Source: Bradyrhizobium sp. LHD-71 (GTDB lineage: Bacteria > Pseudomonadota > Alphaproteobacteria > Rhizobiales > Xanthobacteraceae). From it: DNA of 64,000 bases. Below, in pieces: positions 53,823 to 64,000 of this stretch; position 1 is the first letter of the stretch; each line of letters begins with the position of its first letter. Both the position numbers and the translations under genes were made by a program. Under the pieces are notes generated by a model. That model searched no databases. It worked only from the letters and a program-made list of their open reading frames with translations, and was not told the DNA's origin. The stretch spans positions 100,526 through 164,525 of the forward strand of contig NZ_JAVIFX010000018.1 in assembly GCF_031157255.1 (NCBI RefSeq), written 5' to 3'.

Positions 53823-54809
53823 ATGACAGGTTCGCGTCGGACGTTCGTTGTTGGCGCTGGTGCTGCAACGGCCATCGCGCTCCTTCCGCGCGGCGCTCTT
53901 GCCGCCTATCCGGATCGACCGATCCGTCTGATTGTGCCGTTCGCGGCCGGCGGCAATGCGGACATTGTCGGCCGTCTGGTCGGCGAACAGATCACCAAGG
54001 CGCTGGGCCAGGCCGTTGTTGTTGAAAATCGCGGCGGTGCCGGCGGAGGCGTCGGCGCCGAAGCCGTCGCCCAGGCCGCGCCGGATGGATACACGCTGCT
54101 GGTCGGGTCGAACGGTCCCCTCACCGTCAATCCCTTCGTGAATGCCAACCTGAAATACGATCCGATCAAGGATTTCGCACCGATCGCATTGACGAGCTAC
54201 GTGCCGCACGGCATCGTCGTGAGCAAGGCGGTGGAAGCCAAGAACATCGCCGAGTTGATTGCGTTATCGAAGAAGGCGCCGGTGACCATTGCGACCGCGG
54301 GCGTCGGCAGCGCGACGCATATGTCGCTCGAGCGTCTGAAAGCGATCACCGGCGCCGACCTGATGCATGTGCCCTACCGCGGGGGAGGCAGCCTGCTTCC
54401 TGATGTGATCAGTGGCAACGTCAAGGGTGCAATGACCGAGTTCTCGACGGCGTTGTCGCTGCATACGGGCGGCGAGGCGCGCATCATTGCCGTCGCTGCT
54501 TTGCAGCGTTCGAAGATCGCGCCGGACATACCGACATTCGACGAAGGCGGCGTGAAGGATTTCAAGGCCCAGAGCTATATCGGCATCCTGGCGCCGGCGA
54601 AAACGCCGCAGGACATCATCGCCGCTCTGCAGCAGGCAATCGAAAAAGGGCTGGCTCCGACCGGGCCGGCAGCAGAACGTCTTGCCGGCATCGGCGCCGA
54701 AATCGCCACACCGGAGCAGATGACATCGAAAGGCTTCGCCGAATTCATCCGCGCGGACTACGAAGACATGCGCGCGGCGGCAAAGCTCGCCGGCTTCGTG
54801 TCCAAGTGA
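53823..54809 (+). CDS. TctC/Bug-family tripartite tricarboxylate transporter receptor
   Basis: A 328-residue periplasmic binding protein. SRRTFVVGAGAATAIALL looks like a twin-arginine signal peptide. The mature protein opens YPDRPIRLIVPFAAGGNADI and continues with VVVENRGGAGG and PDGYTLLVGSNGP, the Bug family signatures. The ligand (a small carboxylate or aromatic acid) is unknown. No TctA/TctB membrane genes are adjacent, so it is an orphan receptor. A double-hairpin element follows 30 bp after its stop. Confidence 0.9.
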   Translation: MTGSRRTFVVGAGAATAIALLPRGALAAYPDRPIRLIVPFAAGGNADIVGRLVGEQITKALGQAVVVENRGGAGGGVGAEAVAQAAPDGYTLLVGSNGPLTVNPFVNANLKYDPIKDFAPIALTSYVPHGIVVSKAVEAKNIAELIALSKKAPVTIATAGVGSATHMSLERLKAITGADLMHVPYRGGGSLLPDVISGNVKGAMTEFSTALSLHTGGEARIIAVAALQRSKIAPDIPTFDEGGVKDFKAQSYIGILAPAKTPQDIIAALQQAIEKGLAPTGPAAERLAGIGAEIATPEQMTSKGFAEFIRADYEDMRAAAKLAGFVSK

Positions 54810-54839
54810 GTGAGTAGTTGGCTCGTAGCCTGGATGGCA

Positions 54840-55011
54840 CTAGTGCCCCGAATCCGAAGTTGGCTATACTTTGCGGCGAGCTCAGAGCGAACTTCGGATT
54901 CGATCAGGACACTAGCAAGTTTATGATTCTAGTGTCGTTTATGGATCAGAAATTCGCACGACGGACTCGCGGCAACGATGGTGCGAATTTCTGATCCATA
55001 AACGACACTAG
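54840..55011. repeat. double-hairpin element, copy 2 (downstream of the TctC gene)
   Basis: Hairpin 1 (54840-54915) has CTAGTG/CACTAG ends, a 12-bp inner stem GAATCCGAAGTT with AACTTCGGATTC, and a loop with ACTTTGCGGC. Linker CAAGTTTATGATT is 54916-54928. Hairpin 2 has a perfect 31-bp inverted repeat, 54929-54959 with 54981-55011. Its 21-nt loop includes CGGACTCGC. Loops and linker match copy 1 at 39139-39308 while stems differ on both arms. Confidence 0.9.
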
Positions 55012-55031
55012 GCCGCGGCGGGCCGCGGTTC

Positions 55032-55047
55032 TTTAAGAATTCTTAAA
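55032..55047. promoter_or_regulatory. 16-bp A/T-rich palindrome
   Basis: TTTAAGAATTCTTAAA is a perfect palindrome 20 bp after the double-hairpin element. It lies in the 370-bp gap between the TctC gene and a convergent secreted-protein gene. Apart from this and the hairpins, nothing gene-like is seen in the gap. It may be an operator or part of a terminator. Confidence 0.3.
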
Positions 55048-55179
55048 AACGCCGATGCTTTGTGTCGGCTAGGGCGAGATCAGGGACAGCAGTGGACAAT
55101 TGCGGATACGGTCTTGCTCCAGCGTAGTCCGGAAGGACGAAGCCGGCTCTCCGGATTGCGCTAACGCTGCCACCTCACC

Positions 55180-55464
55180 TCACCGCCTTTGCCGTGCACC
55201 AGGCGAGGTGTCCTGCGCGCGGGACGCCGCTGCCTTGTTGCGGTCCATTACGCTACGACAATCCGCGCTGACCTGGTCACGCCGCTGTTTCATGCACGCG
55301 GTGATTCTCTCGACGTCCGGAATCTCGGAACTGCAGAGTCGGAAGGCGTCGTCGCTGCACTTCATCTGCGCCTCCATATCGAAGGCGAATGCAGACCCTG
55401 CCGGCAGCACGAACAGAGCAAATGCGAGCGCCGGCACGTAGCGGCCAGCAGCAACTGCGGTCAT
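55180..55464 (-). CDS. secreted cysteine-rich-repeat-like protein
   Basis: 94 residues from the ATG at 55464. A signal peptide (VPALAFALFVLPAGSAFA) is followed by a small helical domain, MKCSDDAFRLCSSEIPDV, then ITACMKQRRDQVSADCRSVM. The CxxD...LC and C-x(10-12)-C spacing resembles one Cys-rich repeat of the GLG1/CFR type found in small bacterial secreted proteins. It ends in a basic disordered tail. Periplasmic, function unknown. Confidence 0.65.
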   Translation of the reverse strand: MTAVAAGRYVPALAFALFVLPAGSAFAFDMEAQMKCSDDAFRLCSSEIPDVERITACMKQRRDQVSADCRSVMDRNKAAASRAQDTSPGARQRR

Positions 55465-55587
55465 TGATGTCACCCACCGGGTCTGAGTTGGTTGCCCCTC
55501 AATGCGCAAGGCGAATCTTGCTCGAAAAGCGAGGCAGAAGTTTGTGCATCAGACGCCGAAGTCTTGGCAGACGGCCTTATTTTGGTT

Positions 55588-57516
55588 CTAAGGGCTTCGG
55601 CTGGTCCTGCCGCGATATTTCATGTTGAAGCTGTTCGTGGCGTCCAGAAATTCGAGTGTGGCACGGCGTGAGGCGCGGCCGTTCTCGCGGATTGCGGCTG
55701 GGAAGACGGCAGTCTGTTGCGGCTTACGCTGGAAGTTCGGATCGGAGCGCATGGCCTTCGTCATGAAGGAACGCCAAATCTGGGCCGGAAGACTGCCGCC
55801 TGTGACGTTTTTCATGGGCGAGTAGTCGTCATTGCCGACCCACACGCCGACGACGAGGTTCCCGGCAAAGCCCATGAACCAGGCGTCGCGAAACGCCTGA
55901 CTTGTGCCGGTCTTGCCAAAAGTCGTGATCGGCAATTGCGCTCCCTGCCCTGACCCGGAGCGAACCGTCTCTTCCAAGAGCTCTCTCAGCGGATCGTTCA
56001 CTGTAAGGAGCCAGCGGCCGGAATCCCGCGGTGGTGCGGCGGTTTTTGCGCTGTAGCCCAGAGACGTGATGCCCCACGGCTTGACGGGATAGGCGCCGGC
56101 CGCGACGGCCGCGTAGGCGCTGGTCAGTTCGAGAAGCTGGACCTCCCAGGTGCCGAGCGCGAGACTTGCCGTAGGTTCCAGCGGCGTTGTGATCCCAAGA
56201 TCGCGCGCGACGTCAATGACATTGTTGCGGCCGACCGTCTCCGACAATCGGACCGCAACCGTATTGATCGAAGAAGCAAAAGCCTGACGAAGCGACACGT
56301 CTCCCTGATAGTTGTTGTCGAAGTTCTTCGGCTCATAGTCCCCGATGGAGATGGGTTCGTCGATAACCATCGTGTCGGGTGTCGCGCCTGCCCTCAGCGC
56401 CGCAAGATAGACGAACAGCTTGAAAGAGGACCCCGGCTGACGCCGCGCCTGCACGGCTCGATTGAATTGACTCTTGTTGTGATCTCTGCCGCCGACCATC
56501 GCCACGACGCGGCCGTCCGGCCGCATTGCAACCAGCGCGGCCTGCGTGGCGTGTCGCGACCGTTCCTGCTTCGCCAGCACCGATTCGATAGCCTCTTCCG
56601 CCGAGCGCTGCAGGCGCGGCTGAAAGGAGGTATGAACAGGCACCGGAGCAAGACTGCCGCTGTCGGGTAACTGCACCGTGCCGGCAAGCCAATCGGCGTA
56701 GTAGCCTCCGGACAGCGTTTTCTGCTCGTTGAGTGGCATAGTCCAGGCGATATTGGCGAGTCGCGTCGCCGGGAGGCGGCCGTTGTCCACCATGGCCTGC
56801 AAGACAAGCTTGGCGCGCTCCTGCGCGGCGTTGAAATCAGACGTCAGACTGGTGGGCGACTTCAGCCTGCCAACGAGCAGGGCCGACTCCGCCAGCGTGA
56901 GCGCGCTGGGCTGTTTGCCAAAGTAGCGTTTGGCCGCAGCGCGAAGACCGAAGCATCCGCCTCCGAAATAGGCGTTGCTTAGGTAAAGCTCCAGAATCTG
57001 ATCCTTTGTCAGTGCGAGTTCGAGCCAGACGGCAAGCAAAGCCTCGTCCCGCTTGCGCTCCATGGTTCTGTGCTTCGAGAGAAATGAGAATTTGACGAGC
57101 TGCTGAGTGATCGTGCTGCCGCCCTCGATCACATGTCCGGCCTTCCAGTTCCGATACGCCGCCCGCGCGATCCCGAGCGGATCAACGCCGAAGTGGGAAT
57201 GGAAACGCCGGTCCTCCATCGACAGCAAGGCGTCGATGAAGTGCTGCGGAACATCCGAAACCCTGACCGGCTCATCCACGCAACCGCCACGACGGGCAAA
57301 CGGCTCACCGTCAGCGCTCAGCAACACAAGCCTGCGTTCAACCTGCGGCTGGATCTGATCAAGAGAGTAGTAGCGCTCCGGTGGCAGCGAGAGCCACACG
57401 AATGGTAGACCTACGAGGGTACCCATCGCGAAGAACCCGTTTGCCGCCTCTGAGACCACGCCAACACAGAGGTTCGCGATCTTCCGGAAAGCGACAAGGA
57501 GCGGAGTGAACATCAT
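55588..57516 (-). CDS. class A penicillin-binding protein (PBP1A/2D-like)
   Basis: 642 residues from the ATG-ATG at 57516/57513; the longer open frame upstream overlaps the SH3 gene and is not credible. A membrane anchor (about 20-45, AMGTLVGLPFVWLSL) precedes the transglycosylase (EDRRFHSHFGVDPLGIARA, GGSTITQQLVKF). The transpeptidase has SxxK in PGSSFKLFVYLAAL and KTGTSQAF. No C-terminal accessory domain is seen, so it is shorter than PBP1A of E. coli. It follows the HTH-SH3 gene by 38 bp on the same strand, suggesting a common transcript. Confidence 0.88.
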   Translation of the reverse strand: MMFTPLLVAFRKIANLCVGVVSEAANGFFAMGTLVGLPFVWLSLPPERYYSLDQIQPQVERRLVLLSADGEPFARRGGCVDEPVRVSDVPQHFIDALLSMEDRRFHSHFGVDPLGIARAAYRNWKAGHVIEGGSTITQQLVKFSFLSKHRTMERKRDEALLAVWLELALTKDQILELYLSNAYFGGGCFGLRAAAKRYFGKQPSALTLAESALLVGRLKSPTSLTSDFNAAQERAKLVLQAMVDNGRLPATRLANIAWTMPLNEQKTLSGGYYADWLAGTVQLPDSGSLAPVPVHTSFQPRLQRSAEEAIESVLAKQERSRHATQAALVAMRPDGRVVAMVGGRDHNKSQFNRAVQARRQPGSSFKLFVYLAALRAGATPDTMVIDEPISIGDYEPKNFDNNYQGDVSLRQAFASSINTVAVRLSETVGRNNVIDVARDLGITTPLEPTASLALGTWEVQLLELTSAYAAVAAGAYPVKPWGITSLGYSAKTAAPPRDSGRWLLTVNDPLRELLEETVRSGSGQGAQLPITTFGKTGTSQAFRDAWFMGFAGNLVVGVWVGNDDYSPMKNVTGGSLPAQIWRSFMTKAMRSDPNFQRKPQQTAVFPAAIRENGRASRRATLEFLDATNSFNMKYRGRTSRSP

Positions 57517-57554
57517 CCGTCGATCTCGGAGCCTGCTCTTCGACTGCCGGTGGC

Positions 57555-58406
57555 TCAGAACAGCGCCCGCTGCTGCGTGAGTCCGGTCGTCGATGGCTCT
57601 GTTTGCTGAACATCTGAGGGCGGCCCGCTCGCCTTTATGTAGCGACGGAAAATCCAACCCTTCTGATCCGTCTTGGGGTCGACCACCTCGGTCCATCCGC
57701 CGTCGCGTGACAGGACGCGCAGCCTCATCCCGCGTGGTTGAACGGTCACCACGCTGGCCGACGACGACGCACCGGAACGCATGTTGATGCCGGACGCCGA
57801 CGTCTCGACCCATTCGCCACCGTCGGCTGTAGCCGAAGCAGCCGGAGCCGCGGGAGTAGATTTCGCCGACGCGGATGCACTTTCATTCGGCGCGCGCAAC
57901 GCCTTTTCGGCCAGGCTTGCCGAGGTTGCCTGTGGCGTGTTGCCGAGATTTGCACTTCCGACGGCGGGCGATGCTTTGCCGGTCTCGTCCTTCGTCCCCG
58001 GTGCGACGGCTGGCTTCGTCGAGGCGCCAACTGTTTGGCCTTTCGGATCGAATGCATCGAGAGCACTCAGAAAGGTCTGCGTGCCTCCGATGTAGACGAC
58101 CGCTCCGGCCAGCCACAGCGCAAGCGCGTAGCGACCTAGGCCGGATTGTCGCCTGCTGCCCTCATGCTCGGCGACGGTAGCGCCAAGCTGCTGCACCGGC
58201 GGCGGTGGCGGGGCCGGCTTGTCAACGTTACTGGGGTTTTGTGCCTCGGACGTCGCGCAACCATCAGCAGCCTCAACGCCGCGCGCGCGCCAGCGGCGGA
58301 TGGTCGTTCGGCTGATGCCGAGTTCCCTGGAAAGCTCGCTGACTGACTTGTCGCTTGCCTGGATATAGGCGCGCATATCCGAAGTTGTCGTGGCATTCAC
58401 GCCCAC
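57555..58406 (-). CDS. HTH-transmembrane-SH3 protein, RodZ-like layout
   Basis: 283 residues from the GTG at 58406, chosen because GGAG lies seven bases upstream; an ATG at 58376 is possible. Domains in order: N-terminal helix-turn-helix (SVSELSRELGISRTTIRRWR, about 20-42), a proline-rich linker, one membrane span (about 92-115, YALALWLAGAVVYIGG), a long Ala/Ser/Pro linker, and a bacterial SH3 domain near the C-terminus (INMRSGASSSASVV, GWTEVVDPKTDQKGWIFRRY). The HTH would be cytoplasmic and the SH3 periplasmic. It is adjacent to a PBP gene, so wall sensing or scaffold function is inferred. Confidence 0.72.
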   Translation of the reverse strand: MGVNATTTSDMRAYIQASDKSVSELSRELGISRTTIRRWRARGVEAADGCATSEAQNPSNVDKPAPPPPPVQQLGATVAEHEGSRRQSGLGRYALALWLAGAVVYIGGTQTFLSALDAFDPKGQTVGASTKPAVAPGTKDETGKASPAVGSANLGNTPQATSASLAEKALRAPNESASASAKSTPAAPAASATADGGEWVETSASGINMRSGASSSASVVTVQPRGMRLRVLSRDGGWTEVVDPKTDQKGWIFRRYIKASGPPSDVQQTEPSTTGLTQQRALF

Positions 58407-58592
58407 GATTGGTCTCCATCCTTCGAGCAGCCCCCGCCGGAATGGAGACACCTAGGCAGCAGGAATTAATTTTGGCGAAGAGGTAAGGTTAAACAACATC
58501 AAGTAATTTAGGCACGCAGTGCGATCGTCGCCGAAATTCGGCGGGGCATCAGAGGGCGCGCCGCGCCCAATCCCCTAAGATATTGTTTTCGC

Positions 58593-58669
58593 TGGCGATC
58601 CCGGCAGGATTCGAACCTGCGACCCACAGCTTAGAAGGCTGTTGCTCTATCCAACTGAGCTACGGGACC
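58593..58669 (-). tRNA. tRNA-Arg (TCT)
   Basis: The minus strand folds with acceptor GGTCCCG and CGGGATC (one G-U), D-arm GCTCAGTTGGATAGAGC, anticodon arm CAGCCTTCTAAGCTG with anticodon TCT, T-arm GCAGG-TTCGAAT-CCTGC, discriminator G and encoded CCA. Confidence 0.96.
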
Positions 58670-58716
58670 GTAGCGACCGCAATACCAGAACAAAGTGAAG
58701 GAGCGGTAGTCGGAAC

Positions 58717-58925
58717 TTAAGCCCGCTGCGCCACCTGCGCCAAGATCCCGGGCACGATGGGCGGCGGTGGAACGGCAGATCACCGCCAGGTAGGTCCGGC
58801 CGAGGCGGTTGTAGGCGCAGACCAATGTGGTTCCGACGATTTCGCGGCGCGATCGTCGAGCGGTATGACGTCGATGGCAAGGCGGAAGCCCAAGTGTCGG
58901 TCATCGAGGCCTATAACGACGCGAT
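58717..58925 (-). pseudogene. decayed duplicate of the DUF2867 gene (3' part)
   Basis: On the minus strand, frame by frame, the segment matches the C-terminal half of the intact DUF2867 gene at 59197-59694. VVIGLDDRHLGFRLAIDV matches VVMGLDDSHLDFRLVIDV, YNRLGRTYLAVI matches HNRLGRTYLMVI, and IVPGILAQVAQRA matches IVPGIMAQVAHEI. At least two frameshifts are needed to join these and the 5' half is absent. It is a tandem duplicate that has decayed, separated from the intact gene by a palindromic repeat. Confidence 0.7.
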
Positions 58926-58963
58926 ATCAACATCCAACGCGAGTGGCCACGCAGAGCGAACAC

Positions 58964-59053
58964 CGTCATCGCGAGGAGCGTCAGCGACGAAGCGATCCAG
59001 CGCGGCGGTTGTCGCGGACTCAGACTGGATCGCTTCGCTGCGCTCGCGATGAC
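58964..59053. repeat. palindromic intergenic repeat, copy 2
   Basis: Begins GTCATCGCGAGGAGCGTCAG and ends with CGCTCGCGATGAC, with GCGATCCAG mirrored by CTGGATCGC inside. It has the same family layout as 35491-35614 and is nearly the same as 59733-59821. It lies between the DUF2867 pseudogene and the intact gene. Confidence 0.75.
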
Positions 59054-59196
59054 GAGCGAACGTCCAGGCCAGCGATCTCACTCTGAACGTGACGAACTCG
59101 CGTGCGATTCCATCAAGCACCACTTAGGGTTCCGTCCGTTTGCATATCGAGGTGTCACGCTGCTGCAACAGCGCGAATAGCAGGGGAAGGCGCGAA

Positions 59197-59694
59197 TTAA
59201 GGTTCGCGCAAGCCTTTGGGACTTATCTCGTGCGCCACCTGCGCCATGATTCCAGGCACGATGCGGCGGTGGAACGGGAGGATCACCATCAGGTAGGTCC
59301 GACCGAGGCGGTTGTGGGTACGCACGAGCGTCGTCGCGACGATCTCGCGGCGGCGATCATCGAGCGCCGTGACGTCGATGACGAGGCGGAAGTCCAGATG
59401 GCTGTCGTCGAGACCCATGACGACGCGCGCGGGATTCTGGCTGAGCACCGGGAAAGCGCCGATGCGCCGCGTTCGCACGAGCTGCGGATCGTAGCGCGTG
59501 CGCAGGCCGAGCGGCCTGACGAGGACGTCCCTGAGTGCCATCAGCGCAACGATCCACCCGGGTGGCCGCTCCATGGCACGATGCGCGGCGGTGACCGCAT
59601 CGAGCGCAGGATCATCCACGACGAGCGAGAACGCATCGGCGAAATCGGCGTCGGGAAGCAGACTGCGAAGCTCGGGGTTCACGTCGACTTGCAT
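59197..59694 (-). CDS. DUF2867-family protein
   Basis: 165 residues from the ATG at 59694 (MQVDVNPELRSLL); a longer reading to 59763 runs into a repeat. It shows the DUF2867 features DFADAFSLVVDD near the start, RPPGWIVALMALRDVLVRP mid-protein and VRTHNRLGRTYLMVILPFHR near the end. These proteins are soluble and of unknown function, sometimes fused to NAD-binding epimerase domains. A decayed second copy lies just downstream. Confidence 0.78.
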   Translation of the reverse strand: MQVDVNPELRSLLPDADFADAFSLVVDDPALDAVTAAHRAMERPPGWIVALMALRDVLVRPLGLRTRYDPQLVRTRRIGAFPVLSQNPARVVMGLDDSHLDFRLVIDVTALDDRRREIVATTLVRTHNRLGRTYLMVILPFHRRIVPGIMAQVAHEISPKGLREP

Positions 59695-59732
59695 GGGGCG
59701 AAAGGGGGCGAGTGGTGAATAGTGAATAGGCA

Positions 59733-59821
59733 GTCGTTGCGAGGCGCGCTTGCGCCGAAGCAATCCAGCGCGGCGGTCGTCGCAGGCTCAGACTGGATTG
59801 CTTCGCTGCGCTCGCAATGAC
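59733..59821. repeat. palindromic intergenic repeat, copy 3
   Basis: Begins GTCGTTGCGAGGCGCGCTTG and ends CTCGCAATGAC, with CAATCCAG mirrored by CTGGATTG. It occupies most of the gap between the DUF2867 gene and the carboxylase alpha gene, where it could act in termination. Confidence 0.75.
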
Positions 59822-59864
59822 GGAGTACTGTTCTACCACTACTCACGATTTCGGTATTCGCTAT

Positions 59865-61856
<1,992 letters not shown>

Positions 61857-61857
61857 C

Positions 61858-61874
61858 GTCACATCCTGAAAAAG

Positions 61875-61889
<15 letters not shown>
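61858..61889. repeat. tandem 16-bp duplication at the beta/alpha carboxylase junction
   Basis: GTCACATCCTGAAAAA and GTCACATCCTGAAAAT lie back to back. On the minus strand one unit holds the last codons and stop of the beta subunit. The other supplies an AGGA SD two bases from the alpha start region. Confidence 0.7.
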
Positions 61890-63482
<1,593 letters not shown>

Positions 63483-63610
63483 TGTCTCAGTACAAGCCCG
63501 CCTGGGTTAAGTTTTCGCCCCGCCCAAGCGGCACATTCGCGACGGAAATGTCAAGTAGGCGAAGACCCGTAGCCCGGGAGAGCGACGCGACACCCGGGGG
63601 CTGGCCACTC

Positions 63611-63621
63611 GTCATTGCGAG
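63611..63621. repeat. truncated palindromic repeat next to the IS110 element
   Basis: Only GTCATTGCGAG of the repeat family remains. The sequence changes to CAACCATTAAACGG at 63622, just 6 bp before the transposase stop, which marks a likely insertion boundary. Confidence 0.5.
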
Positions 63622-63627
63622 CAACCA

Positions 63628-64000
63628 TTAAACGGCGGCCGGGGATTTGATCCAAGGAGTGCTTCGGGCGAGGATGGTATTGGCGAAGACGAGAAGCTTT
63701 CTGGCGCAGGCGACGAGAGCGAGTTTGTGCGGCTTGCCAGCAGCTTTAAGGCGCGCATAGAGGCGCTTGAGTGCGGCATTCCACTGGAATGCCGCTGGCA
63801 GCGCAGCAGCGTAGAGGCTGGTGCGCAAGCGCGTTCGTCCGCCGGCAATGGAGCGCTGACGAACGCGCTTGCCGCTGTCGTTGTTGAATGGGGCTAACCC
63901 GGCAAGAGCCGCGGCCTCGCCGCGTGACAAGTGGCCAAGCTCTGGCATGCGGATCAGCAGCGCGATGGCGGTACGCGGTCCAATGCCGTCGATGCTGAGC
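63628..64000 (-). mobile_element. IS110-family transposase, C-terminal part (runs off the window)
   Basis: The frame stays open to the window edge. The visible part holds the IS116/IS110/IS902 C-terminal domain: SIDGIGPRTAIALLIRM helix-hairpin-helix, RGEAAALAGLAPFNNDSGK, the GGRTRLRTSLYAAALPAA segment and a terminal LVACARKLLVFANTIL helix. The conserved Ser is in the NDSG loop. The N-terminal DEDD RuvC-like domain lies beyond the window. It abuts a truncated intergenic repeat, consistent with insertion into it; IS110 elements lack terminal inverted repeats, so the end cannot be drawn exactly. Confidence 0.85.

Noticed and set aside
55588..57813. 741-residue version of the PBP with a long N-terminus
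   Set aside because: The first 99 residues overlap the SH3 gene, are not protein-like and lie before a proper ATG-ATG start at 57516.

Overview
The window looks like an alphaproteobacterial chromosome segment from the Bradyrhizobium/Rhodopseudomonas/Afipia group. The basis is high-GC coding, three DUF3551-type small secreted proteins, a general L-amino-acid transporter (aapJQMP), FixK/FNR-like and EcfG-like promoter elements, and palindromic intergenic repeats of the kind common in that family. No species is assigned. All calls come from reading the sequence; no searches were run.

Layout. 1-6.2 kb: a P2-type cation ATPase diverging from a CBS-domain protein and a two-domain kinase, with an FNR/FixK-type palindrome between them, then an NTF2-like protein. 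6.2-10.1 kb: an accessory stretch ending at tRNA-Asn and tRNA-Cys. It holds a secreted protein behind a consensus EcfG promoter, five very short ORFs (34-59 codons, four with one membrane segment), decayed genes and stem-loops. 10.1-17.5 kb: an RpiR-type regulator diverging from a tightly overlapped peptide-type ABC importer operon that ends in an alpha/beta hydrolase. 17.7-20.5 kb: a small secreted protein and a YcjX/YcjF pair. 20.5-31.7 kb (minus): a four-gene RND efflux operon (OM lipoprotein, adaptor, two MdtB/MdtC-like pumps) followed by an SbmA/YddA-like ABC protein. 32-35.5 kb: a cyclopropane-fatty-acid synthase-like enzyme, cysK and purC. 35.6-40.4 kb (minus): aapJ-aapQ-aapM-aapP, then divergent metC. 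41.8-52 kb (minus): two glycosyltransferases, penicillin-binding protein 1C and a giant alpha-2-macroglobulin. 52.2-55.5 kb: a VOC protein, three DUF3551 proteins, a TctC-type binding protein and a Cys-containing secreted protein. 55.6-58.4 kb (minus): a membrane-anchored HTH/SH3 protein and a class A PBP. 58.6-59.8 kb: tRNA-Arg, a DUF2867 gene and its decayed duplicate. 59.9-63.5 kb (minus): the two subunits of a biotin-dependent acyl-CoA carboxylase, most like methylcrotonyl-CoA carboxylase. 63.6 kb to the end: the 3' part of an IS110-type transposase, abutting a truncated palindromic repeat.

The most unusual signal is a two-copy, about 170-bp double-hairpin element (39139-39308 and 54840-55011). 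Each hairpin is bounded by CTAG. The apical loops and the 13-nt linker are conserved between copies while the stems have diverged on both arms together. The copy in the aap operon ends 4 bp from the aapQ start codon and pairs away its only visible Shine-Dalgarno. Other points of interest are the microprotein cluster with EcfG-type promoters, the RodZ-like HTH-membrane-SH3 protein beside a PBP, an unusually long AapM, and repeats that have rewritten or interrupted gene ends.
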